Assembly: GCA_049608925.1 (NCBI GenBank) | Contig: JBMYXZ010000073.1 | Location: 1-7,053 of the forward strand | DNA from: JBMYXZ01 sp049608925 | Lineage (GTDB): Bacteria; Pseudomonadota; Alphaproteobacteria; JAGOMX01 | Direction: 5' to 3' | DNA length: 7,053 nucleotides | Shown here: piece by piece, positions 1 through 5,362 of the stretch | How the letters are laid out: each line of letters opens with the position of its first letter | Numbering within the stretch: position 1 is the first letter of the stretch | The notes under the pieces: model-generated | Database searches by the model: none | Told to the model about the DNA's origin: nothing | Seen by the model: only the letters and a program-made list of their open reading frames with translations | Made by a program: the position numbers and the translations under genes

Positions 1-142
1 GGACTCCGTGAACAAGTCACGGAGCGTCGGAGTGTGGGGTAGAGAGCTGAGAAAGTTTTAGACAGCTAGGCTTTCCCACTACTCAAAATTATCCCGGACA
101 CTTATGGTTTTATTAGGGGCGCTGCGACAAATTGTATCGCCC
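1..142. other. Non-coding left edge, possible insertion-sequence remnant
   Basis: No convincing gene is visible here. Two plus-strand frames are open from the edge, one to a TAG at 40-42 (tail LREQVTERRSVG) and one to a TAG at 58-60, so a gene tail cut by the window edge is possible but unrecognised. The stretch ending near base 100 reads ATTATCCCGGACA. On the other strand that becomes TGTCCGGGATAAT, a TG...CA type end as seen in several transposon families. This is suggestive only: no transposase, target duplication or partner repeat is in view. Confidence 0.25.
4..24. repeat. Perfect 8-bp inverted repeat (hairpin)
   Basis: CTCCGTGA at 4-11 and TCACGGAG at 17-24 are exact reverse complements around a 5-base loop. 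ACTCCG at 3-8 could instead pair with CGGAGT at 28-33, so two exclusive foldings exist. No T-run follows, so it is not a classical intrinsic terminator on the plus strand. Its role is unknown. Confidence 0.6.
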
Positions 143-145
143 CTA
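114..145 (-). terminator. Hairpin overlapping the last stop codon of the minus-strand operon
   Basis: TAGGGGCG at 114-121 and CGCCCCTA at 138-145 form a perfect GC-rich 8-bp stem that overlaps the TAG stop of the small gene. A smaller palindrome, ACAAATTGT, lies in the loop at 127-135. On the minus strand the stem is followed by an A-rich rather than a T-rich stretch. It may therefore be an atypical terminator or a 3'-end-protecting structure rather than a standard Rho-independent terminator. Confidence 0.35.
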
Positions 146-544
146 GTATCCTTCCACTCTTTTAATTGCATTGGTGACGTACAAGCAGGTACCGCTGACT
201 TCTCCGATAACGCAACGATGGCAGTTATCTACACCATAGCGATCGATAATTTCAGTTGAAAATGGGTCGTCATTGGTAAGCCTGTAGTCGCCCTTAAACG
301 GATTAAACAGAGACTCGTTCAGAAAGTAGACATCTGCAAGCGAATTGAATTCTTTTGATTCAAAGCGACCATTATCCCTGACATATGCTTCGGCTGTGTC
401 GTCTAATAAGGTTCCAACCGACAAAGCTTGCTGGATATAGGCAATACTGACACGGTCGATTTCATCTTTGCCTATCAGGATATGAAACCCTCGGTTCTTA
501 AGATAGTTGATAAATGGGCGTGCTATATCTTCGCTTACGGGCAT
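143..544 (-). CDS. Unknown 133-residue protein with a CxxC motif
   Basis: No family is recognised. The protein has no signal peptide or membrane segment and so should be cytoplasmic, with mixed helix and strand character. Near the C-terminus is Cys108-His-Arg-Cys111 with a further Cys120, which could bind a metal or form a redox pair; that is inference. The ATG is well supported: GAGG lies six bases upstream and the start is only 9 bases past the mmsA stop, so it is very probably co-transcribed with mmsA and the IolE-like gene. That context hints at a link with inositol or semialdehyde metabolism, but nothing in the sequence proves it. It ends in TAG inside a GC-rich hairpin. Confidence 0.7.
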   Translation of the reverse strand: MPVSEDIARPFINYLKNRGFHILIGKDEIDRVSIAYIQQALSVGTLLDDTAEAYVRDNGRFESKEFNSLADVYFLNESLFNPFKGDYRLTNDDPFSTEIIDRYGVDNCHRCVIGEVSGTCLYVTNAIKRVEGY

Positions 545-553
545 TTTGGCCTC

Positions 554-2080
554 TTATTTCATCGTTGGCATGGCGAATTCAGCATCGCTGGATGCATTTT
601 CTGGCCAACGCGTGGTTATCGTTTTTTGTCTCGTGTAGAAGCGGATGCTGTCCATCCCATGCATGCCAATATCGCCAAACCTGGATTGCTTCCATCCACC
701 AAATACATGATACGCCATTGGAACGGGCAGGGGAACATTAATTCCCACCATTCCTGATTCTATTTCTGTAGAGAATTTCCTGGCAGCGCTTCCGCTTCTG
801 GTAAAAATAGCAGCACCATTACCCATGGGATGCGTGTTAGCAAGGGCAATCGCATCCTCTAGGCTTGTCAGACGTAATTGACATAATACGGGGCCAAAGA
901 TTTCGTCCCTGTAGATAGACATATCAGGGGTGACATTATCGAATAAAGTCGGGCCGATGAAATATCCTTTGTGAGGACTGTTATACGTTCTACCATCAGT
1001 CACCAGGCGCGCCCCTGCAGTATCTCCTTGGCTTATATAATCTTTGACGCGCTTTAGATGCTGGCGTGAGATCACGGGCCCCATTTCGCTGTCATTATGT
1101 TGACCAGGGCCAATTGTCAGCTTTTGTATCTGAGCCTTCAGAGCTTTACAAAGCTTGTCAGCCGTGCTGTCGCCAACAGTAAGAATAGCGGAAAGAGCCA
1201 TACAGCGCTCACCAGCGTTACCGAATGCGCCACCCATGATAGAGGCGGCCGCAAATTCTATATCAGCATCAGGCATGACAATAGCGTGGTTTTTGGCACC
1301 GCCTAATGCTTGTACACGTTTGCCACTGGCAGAAGCAGTAGCATAGACATATTGCGCAACTGGGGTGGAGCCAACAAAACTGACCGCGCTGACATCGATA
1401 TGTGTTATAAGGCGCTGAACAGTACTTTGATCTCCATGAAGTATACTTAGAACACCGTCAGGAAGGCCTGCTTGTTGTAGAAGCTCTGCCATTTTAATGA
1501 TCACCGACGGGCATTTTTCAGATGGCTTCAGGATGAAAGTATTTCCGCATACTAGGGCAGGGGGGATCATCCACATCGGTGCCATTGCAGGAAAATTAAA
1601 GGGTGTAATGCCAACACAGATGCCTACAGGTTGTTGATGGGTGTGGCAGTCAACATTTCTAGAGACATTTAGGCTGCTGCTGCCCTTCATCAAATGGGGT
1701 GCTCCACAGGCAAACTCGATGACCTCCAGGGCGCGAACCATTTCTCCGTGGGCATCGTGAAGGGTCTTACCATTTTCAGTGACAATCAGGTTGATCAGAG
1801 TATCCAGATGGTCTTCGACCAATTGTTTGAACTTAAAAAAGATTCTGGCCCGTTTTAAAGGCGGCTCGCTGGCCCATGATGCAGAGACTTTCTTAGCGGC
1901 TTCAATTGCTTGCGTTATCTCACTGTCACCAGCAAAGGGCACGGTTGCAATCTGCTGACCAGTTGCTGGGTTGAAGATTTCTCCTATCCCACTGCCATGT
2001 CCATTTGACAACTTGCCTGCAATAAAGTGTTGTGTGACGGGTAGGTTATCATTCCGGGTTGCAGAATTTGATGATGTCAC
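554..2080 (-). CDS. mmsA: CoA-acylating methylmalonate/malonate-semialdehyde dehydrogenase
   Basis: This cytoplasmic aldehyde dehydrogenase superfamily enzyme converts methylmalonate semialdehyde to propionyl-CoA, or malonate semialdehyde to acetyl-CoA, with NAD and CoA, releasing CO2. It serves valine and myo-inositol breakdown, where it is called IolA. From the chosen start (508 residues, usual length about 500) one sees the FNFP motif near 161-164, the nucleotide-binding FVGSTPVA near 235-242, ALGGAKNHAIVMPDAD near 259-273, catalytic Cys293 in GERCMA, and EIFGPV near 393-398. AKNH in place of the general-base Glu region, together with GERCMA, is the methylmalonate-semialdehyde dehydrogenase signature. 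The frame stays open to an ATG at 2194, but that would overlap the upstream gene by 110 bases. GTG at 2080 has AGGAG nine bases upstream, lies 4 bases after the upstream stop, and gives normal length. The upstream IolE-like gene favours the inositol role. Confidence 0.95.
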   Translation of the reverse strand: MTSSNSATRNDNLPVTQHFIAGKLSNGHGSGIGEIFNPATGQQIATVPFAGDSEITQAIEAAKKVSASWASEPPLKRARIFFKFKQLVEDHLDTLINLIVTENGKTLHDAHGEMVRALEVIEFACGAPHLMKGSSSLNVSRNVDCHTHQQPVGICVGITPFNFPAMAPMWMIPPALVCGNTFILKPSEKCPSVIIKMAELLQQAGLPDGVLSILHGDQSTVQRLITHIDVSAVSFVGSTPVAQYVYATASASGKRVQALGGAKNHAIVMPDADIEFAAASIMGGAFGNAGERCMALSAILTVGDSTADKLCKALKAQIQKLTIGPGQHNDSEMGPVISRQHLKRVKDYISQGDTAGARLVTDGRTYNSPHKGYFIGPTLFDNVTPDMSIYRDEIFGPVLCQLRLTSLEDAIALANTHPMGNGAAIFTRSGSAARKFSTEIESGMVGINVPLPVPMAYHVFGGWKQSRFGDIGMHGMDSIRFYTRQKTITTRWPENASSDAEFAMPTMK

Positions 2081-2084
2081 TGGT

Positions 2085-2984
2085 TTATACTCCTGTGATT
2101 TCTCTAACGTGCTGTCTGCCGCGCCGAACACCGGACAGGCGGCCTTTCGAATCAGTGCTTTGATCATCATTTTCAATGACAATCCAGCCCTCATAGTTTG
2201 CTGATTTCAGGTTCACAAACAATGCGCCAAAGTCTATTGCTCCATTGCCTGGAAAAGTGTAGATTCCTGCATTGCGCGCAGCTCTGTAACTCATTTTTCC
2301 AGCTTTTGCTTTCTCCACTATCTTGGGTCTGACGTCGCGCACGCGCACATATTTTATGCGTTCTTTAAAGTCTCTGACAATCATAGGAATAGATATACCG
2401 GACAAGTAAAGTTGGCCCGTATCAAGCGCAAAGTTGACTGACTTTGGATCCGTCATCATCAGCAGCCGGAATATATTCATCAGATTGTTGACCCCAGTGC
2501 CAATATGGTTTTGAAAAACCAGTTGCATACCTTTTTCACGAGCTAGATCACCTAGGTTGTCCAAGCCATGAGACAATGCCTCCCACTGGGACTCATTATA
2601 AGCCGGTTGCTGTTCAAAAACAGGTTTATCGGTCAAGAAGGTATTGTGACCACATTCGACAACAACGATATGCTGAAAGCCAAACTCATGCAGCAGGTTG
2701 CGATAGTGAATAAAGCGTTGGGTAGTGTCCTGAACTTTGCCTTCTTCCGTGAAATAGCTGCGAAAGCTGGCGCCGCATAACTTTAAGCGCCTTGATGATA
2801 AAGCAGATTTTATGTTCTGGGGGTTTTTAGGCATAAATTGGCCCAGGCTACAACCCTGGAAACCTGCTGCCCATATGTCATCAAGTGATTGTTCCATTTT
2901 GGGGGCGTGCTCGGCAGGGAAGGTGTCGTCAGCAGCATGGGTCGCGACTTTAATCGTGCCGAATGGAAAAAATACCTGCTGCAT
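2085..2984 (-). CDS. IolE-like sugar isomerase/dehydratase with altered metal site
   Basis: A 299-residue TIM-barrel protein of the AP-endonuclease-2/xylose-isomerase-like superfamily. Compared from memory with inosose dehydratase IolE (2-keto-myo-inositol dehydratase, usually about 300 residues), it aligns along its whole length: VVVECG near 107-112, GLDNLGDLAREKGMQLVF near 140-157, NHIGTGV near 159-165, LDTG at 187-190, RDVRP at 216-220, YTFPGNGAIDF near 242-252 and GWIVIEND near 266-273. Several typical histidines are replaced: HHH by Gln158-Asn-His160, DTGH by DTGQ (Gln191), and HVH by Tyr-Val-Arg214. Asp188 and Glu271 remain. It is therefore either a divergent enzyme of altered metal use or specificity, or an eroded IolE. 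It leads an apparent operon with mmsA, the last iol step, which supports an inositol-related origin. The ATG at 2984 has only a weak G-rich site upstream, but no better start is seen. Confidence 0.85.
   Translation of the reverse strand: MQQVFFPFGTIKVATHAADDTFPAEHAPKMEQSLDDIWAAGFQGCSLGQFMPKNPQNIKSALSSRRLKLCGASFRSYFTEEGKVQDTTQRFIHYRNLLHEFGFQHIVVVECGHNTFLTDKPVFEQQPAYNESQWEALSHGLDNLGDLAREKGMQLVFQNHIGTGVNNLMNIFRLLMMTDPKSVNFALDTGQLYLSGISIPMIVRDFKERIKYVRVRDVRPKIVEKAKAGKMSYRAARNAGIYTFPGNGAIDFGALFVNLKSANYEGWIVIENDDQSTDSKGRLSGVRRGRQHVREITGV
2090..2094 (-). promoter_or_regulatory. Ribosome-binding site that fixes the mmsA GTG start
   Basis: On the minus strand this reads AGGAG (within ACAGGAGT), nine bases before the GTG at 2080. 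It lies inside the last codons of the IolE-like gene, whose TAA is at 2085-2087. This argues for translational coupling and against the longer ATG start at 2194. Confidence 0.75.
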
Positions 2985-3147
2985 ACGCCATTTGCCCCCA
3001 AACTGTGATGTAATGCCTATTTTGCGTTAGATTAACATGTCTATAAGTCGTTGCAAGTTATATATTTTTGCCGATTTGGAACATTTGTGAAGTATTCAAT
3101 GTTGCGGAATGCTTGCAATTTATCAAAAATTCAAGTTAAATAAAGAC

Positions 3148-3459
3148 ATGCAGATACGTGATTTTCGCCGCCGATTGAAAAATACATTGGGGCCCGCCTT
3201 GTCTTTGTGCTTGGTGGGATACTTTGGCTATCACTTGATCCAGGGTAAACGCGGTGTTCTGGCGATGCAAGAAATCACAGCGCATGTTGATCAATCACGC
3301 GAGCATCTGCAAGGACTGAAGGCGCATCAGCAGAAATTGGAAAAGCGAATTGGGTTATTAAAAAGCAGCTCTTTATGTCCTGATATGTTGGACGAGCGCT
3401 TGCGTCACATGGGGTATTCCGACCCTAACGAAATTGTTGTGCTGCACCACAATGACTGA
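3148..3459 (+). CDS. ftsB: FtsB/DivIC-family septum formation initiator
   Basis: A small single-pass inner-membrane protein; FtsB-type proteins bridge FtsL and FtsQ in the divisome. From the chosen ATG (103 residues) there is a basic N-terminus (RDFRRRLK), a membrane helix near 13-31, the GYFGYHLIQGKRG junction typical of alphaproteobacterial members, a periplasmic coiled coil near 40-72, and the conserved tail DMLDERLRHMGYSDPNEIV near 79-97. An in-frame ATG at 3109 would add 13 residues. I prefer 3148 because it gives the usual short basic cytoplasmic tail; neither start has a good ribosome-binding site. In many alphaproteobacteria this gene lies near enolase and pyruvate dehydrogenase genes (from memory), but here it overlaps a HAD gene by 8 bases. 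Family call is firm, the exact symbol less so. Confidence 0.85.
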   Translation: MQIRDFRRRLKNTLGPALSLCLVGYFGYHLIQGKRGVLAMQEITAHVDQSREHLQGLKAHQQKLEKRIGLLKSSSLCPDMLDERLRHMGYSDPNEIVVLHHND

Positions 3460-4000
3460 CTCACTCCCCATTACCGTTGATCTCGATGGGACACTAATTT
3501 TCAATGAAATATCCTTTTTCACCTTGATTAAGTACCTTAAGCAAAAGCCATGGGGTGTATTCATGGTGATGTATTGGTGGATTCGGGGGTTTAATCCTTA
3601 TGTGAAGCAACAGTTGGCTAAAAGCGCTACGTTTGATCCTAGCGAGCTTGATTTCAATGAACCATTATTGATGTCGTTGGGAACGCTTCACAGCCAAGGC
3701 CGTAAGCTTTTGCTGGTGACAGGGGCAGACCAAGCCCATGCAGATTTGATAGCGCATCATGCTGGGATATTCTCGGGCGCCCATGGCAGCAATGGAAAGG
3801 TCAACTTGATAGGTAAAAATAAGGCGGCTTTTTTGTCAGAGACCTTTGGCAGAAAAGGATTTATCTATTATGGGAACTCCTGGCAAGATGTGAAAGTATG
3901 GGAAGCCGCCGCATCGGGTGTTGCTGTGAACGCGCCCGATGCTTTAAAAGCTTATGTTAAACACAAATTCCCACATGTTGAGGTGTTTTCTGGTCAGTAA
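3452..4000 (+). CDS. Stand-alone HAD-family phosphatase (UbiA-associated type)
   Basis: A 182-residue soluble HAD hydrolase, probably a phosphatase. Motif I is VDLDGT with Asp10 and Asp12. Motif II is LLLVTGAD with Thr90. The motif III lysine lies in IGKNKAAF (Lys122 or Lys124). Motif IV is YYGNSWQD, with Asn142 and Asp146 in place of the classic GDxxxD. The helical cap includes the WWIRG stretch near 42-46. From memory this matches the N-terminal HAD domain of bacterial proteins in which HAD is fused to a UbiA-like prenyltransferase. Here the protein stops directly after the HAD fold and has no membrane domain. The ATG at 3452 overlaps the end of the FtsB-like gene in another frame (stop at 3457-3459), suggesting translational coupling, as no ribosome-binding site is evident. 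A TTG at 3434 is a poorer start. Substrate unknown. Confidence 0.85.
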   Translation: MTDSLPITVDLDGTLIFNEISFFTLIKYLKQKPWGVFMVMYWWIRGFNPYVKQQLAKSATFDPSELDFNEPLLMSLGTLHSQGRKLLLVTGADQAHADLIAHHAGIFSGAHGSNGKVNLIGKNKAAFLSETFGRKGFIYYGNSWQDVKVWEAAASGVAVNAPDALKAYVKHKFPHVEVFSGQ

Positions 4001-4035
4001 AAGATCTCTTACCTCAAGGAGTCAATTAAGGGCTC

Positions 4036-5295
4036 TTACTGGCCGATACCTAATTTTCTTCTGAGTTCGTCTTGAATATTGCCTTGTGCTTCTTGCCTCT
4101 CTTCGCGTTCTAATTGTAGGTCGTATTGTCTTAATTCTTCCTGGGCTCTCTCAGATAATTCACTCTCTTCCTCTTCGGTGCTGCTGCTCGAATCAGATTC
4201 TTCGTAATAGGGATTAGGAACGTAAGCACCTTCCTCGTTAAGTATCACTGCATCTTCACGATTGGCACCTTCCGGAATTGCATCTTCCTCCAGAACTGGA
4301 GCGGGCTCTTGCTCATCAACGGCCTCTTCTGATTGTTCCTCCTGAGAGTCTTCTCGTGGTGCCTCTACTCTTGGTAGAAGCTCTTCTTCGGGTGCCTCTT
4401 CTACGACAGCTTCGGGTTCTTCCTCAACGGCGGGTTCTTCTTCTGATGGATCCTCAGCTACTTCTGCATCCTCCTCAACGGAAGGTTCTTGTTCTTCAAC
4501 TACAGCCTCTTCGCCACCTTCAGCGGCAGAATCTTCTTCCTCTTCAGTTGTGTCCCAGCCACCCAGCTCACCCCATGAGTCTTCTTCCTCCGAAACTCCT
4601 TCTTCTGAGGATCGAGCGGGCTCTTGCTCATCAGCGCCCTCTTCTGATTGTCCCTCTTGAGAGTTTTCTCGAGGTGCTGGGAAGGGGGGTGCCTCTACTC
4701 TTGGTAGAAGATCTTCTTCGGGCTCTTCGTCCACAATAGCTTCGGGTTCTTCCTCAACGACAGCTTCAGGTTCTTCATCCACGACAGCTTCAGGTTCTTC
4801 GTCCACGACTGGTTCAGGTTCTTCCTCGACGGCAGGTTCAGGATCTTCGTCCACCACAGCTTCGGGTTCTTCGTCCACCACAGCTTCAGGTTCTTCCTCG
4901 ACGACAACTTCATTGTCTGCTTCCTCAGCTTCATCTTCTACTTCGTCAGGTCTGAAAAATCTATCGAAGAGCCCTCTTGGTTCTTGTGGAGCTGGTTGTG
5001 GATCTGCTTTTGGTGTCCTCTTTTTAACTTCTTCTTCAGCTTTTCTTGCAGCGTTCTCTTTCAGTTTTTTCCGATCTTCGGAACGAATGCGATCATCAAG
5101 ATATTGATTAAAGCCCCGAAGAAGGTTATCCAGAATCGTTGGCCCAGGTGCTACAGGTGCAGCAGGGACATTGCCGGCCAGTCCTGCCGCTTGATCAGCC
5201 AGGCCATCGGCTTGTGGAACAGTTTGACTATTGGCTGTCGCCGCAGTGAGTAGCAATGGTAATATTAAAAGAAGATTTTTCATACCTATGATCAT
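4036..5295 (-). CDS. Secreted, Glu-rich repeat protein of unknown function
   Basis: 419 residues, no recognised family. The N-terminus is a signal peptide or membrane anchor (MKNLLLILPLLLTAATA, cleavage likely around residues 21-23). Next come a Gly/Ala/Pro stretch, a charged helix near 64-93 rich in Lys, Arg and Glu, and a Pro-containing linker (100-106). Residues 131-194 are eight octapeptides of consensus VVDEEPEA. Further acidic segments follow, with a second copy of the repeat end plus its flank near 293-332, then a Ser/Glu patch (368-381) and a charged C-terminal helix near 380-415. It has no cysteine and should be highly acidic and largely disordered or extended, somewhat like Pro/Glu spacers such as that in TonB, though no TonB domain is present. 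The start may instead be the ATG at 5283 (MKNLLL); neither start has a clear ribosome-binding site. It lies 67 bases downstream of another signal-peptide gene on the same strand. Confidence 0.8.
   Translation of the reverse strand: MIIGMKNLLLILPLLLTAATANSQTVPQADGLADQAAGLAGNVPAAPVAPGPTILDNLLRGFNQYLDDRIRSEDRKKLKENAARKAEEEVKKRTPKADPQPAPQEPRGLFDRFFRPDEVEDEAEEADNEVVVEEEPEAVVDEEPEAVVDEDPEPAVEEEPEPVVDEEPEAVVDEEPEAVVEEEPEAIVDEEPEEDLLPRVEAPPFPAPRENSQEGQSEEGADEQEPARSSEEGVSEEEDSWGELGGWDTTEEEEDSAAEGGEEAVVEEQEPSVEEDAEVAEDPSEEEPAVEEEPEAVVEEAPEEELLPRVEAPREDSQEEQSEEAVDEQEPAPVLEEDAIPEGANREDAVILNEEGAYVPNPYYEESDSSSSTEEEESELSERAQEELRQYDLQLEREERQEAQGNIQDELRRKLGIGQ
4300..4419 (-). repeat. Second copy of a duplicated segment in the acidic gene
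   Basis: It encodes residues 293-332: the EPEA..PEE repeat end, then ELLPRVEAP, then REDSQEEQSEE and DEQEPA. DNA and protein are closely similar to 4615-4749, which points to a fairly recent internal duplication. Relative to the other copy it lacks five codons (PFPAP). Confidence 0.8.
4615..4749 (-). repeat. First copy of a duplicated segment in the acidic gene
   Basis: It encodes residues 183-227: the last octapeptides, then DLLPRVEAP, an extra PFPAP, RENSQEGQSEE and DEQEPA. It pairs with the shorter copy at 4300-4419; a 15-base length difference separates them, keeping the frame. Confidence 0.8.
4714..4905 (-). repeat. Eight 24-bp tandem repeats encoding VVDEEPEA
   Basis: Exactly 192 bases code for eight in-frame octapeptides (residues 131-194). 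The units are VVEEEPEA, VVDEEPEA, VVDEDPEP, AVEEEPEP, VVDEEPEA (twice), VVEEEPEA and IVDEEPEE. The units are highly similar at DNA level, so copy number could change by slippage or recombination without breaking the frame. Confidence 0.92.
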
Positions 5296-5319
5296 TTTAT
5301 ATTTACATAGTTTTATAAT

Positions 5320-5344
5320 AATAAAAATTGGTTTAGTTTTTATT
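5320..5344 (-). other. AT-only hairpin between the two secreted-protein genes
   Basis: AATAAAAA at 5320-5327 and TTTTTATT at 5337-5344 are perfect 8-bp complements around a 9-base loop. They lie in a very AT-rich 67-base spacer. It may attenuate transcription, mark an RNA-processing point, or simply reflect base composition. Confidence 0.3.
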
Positions 5345-5362
5345 AAAATTAAAATTCTTGCT

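Noticed and set aside
428..757. Plus-strand open frame of 109 codons
   Set aside because: It spans the junction of two well-supported minus-strand genes, encodes no recognisable motif and has no convincing ribosome-binding site.
2085..2194. Possible frameshift at the end of the IolE-like gene, because the mmsA frame is open across it
   Set aside because: The IolE-like protein already reaches family length after its conserved GWIVIEND motif, and its stop is followed at once by a good GTG start for mmsA. No frameshift is needed.
2985..3147. Promoters in the divergent spacer between the IolE-like and FtsB-like genes
   Set aside because: A palindromic TTGCAA at 3051-3056 and another at 3113-3118 could be -35 boxes, but their matching -10 boxes are weak (TAATCT on the minus strand, TTAAAT on the plus strand), so no promoter is listed.
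4001..4035. Bidirectional terminator between the convergent HAD and acidic genes
   Set aside because: No stable GC-rich stem followed by a T-run could be found in these 35 bases.
4278..4739. Plus-strand open frame of 153 codons, rich in Leu and Pro
   Set aside because: It is the antisense shadow of Glu-rich repeats: GAA/GAG codons read as TTC/CTC-type codons in reverse and stops are rare. It has no plausible protein features of its own.
4714..4905. CRISPR array
   Set aside because: The repeats are directly tandem with no unique spacers and are in frame within a coding gene.
4695..4934. Minus-strand 79-codon frame with NLKLWWTK-like repeats
   Set aside because: It is a shifted frame of the 24-bp tandem array, so any frame of that array looks repetitive. 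It has no signal peptide or ribosome-binding site, and the main frame clearly encodes the protein.
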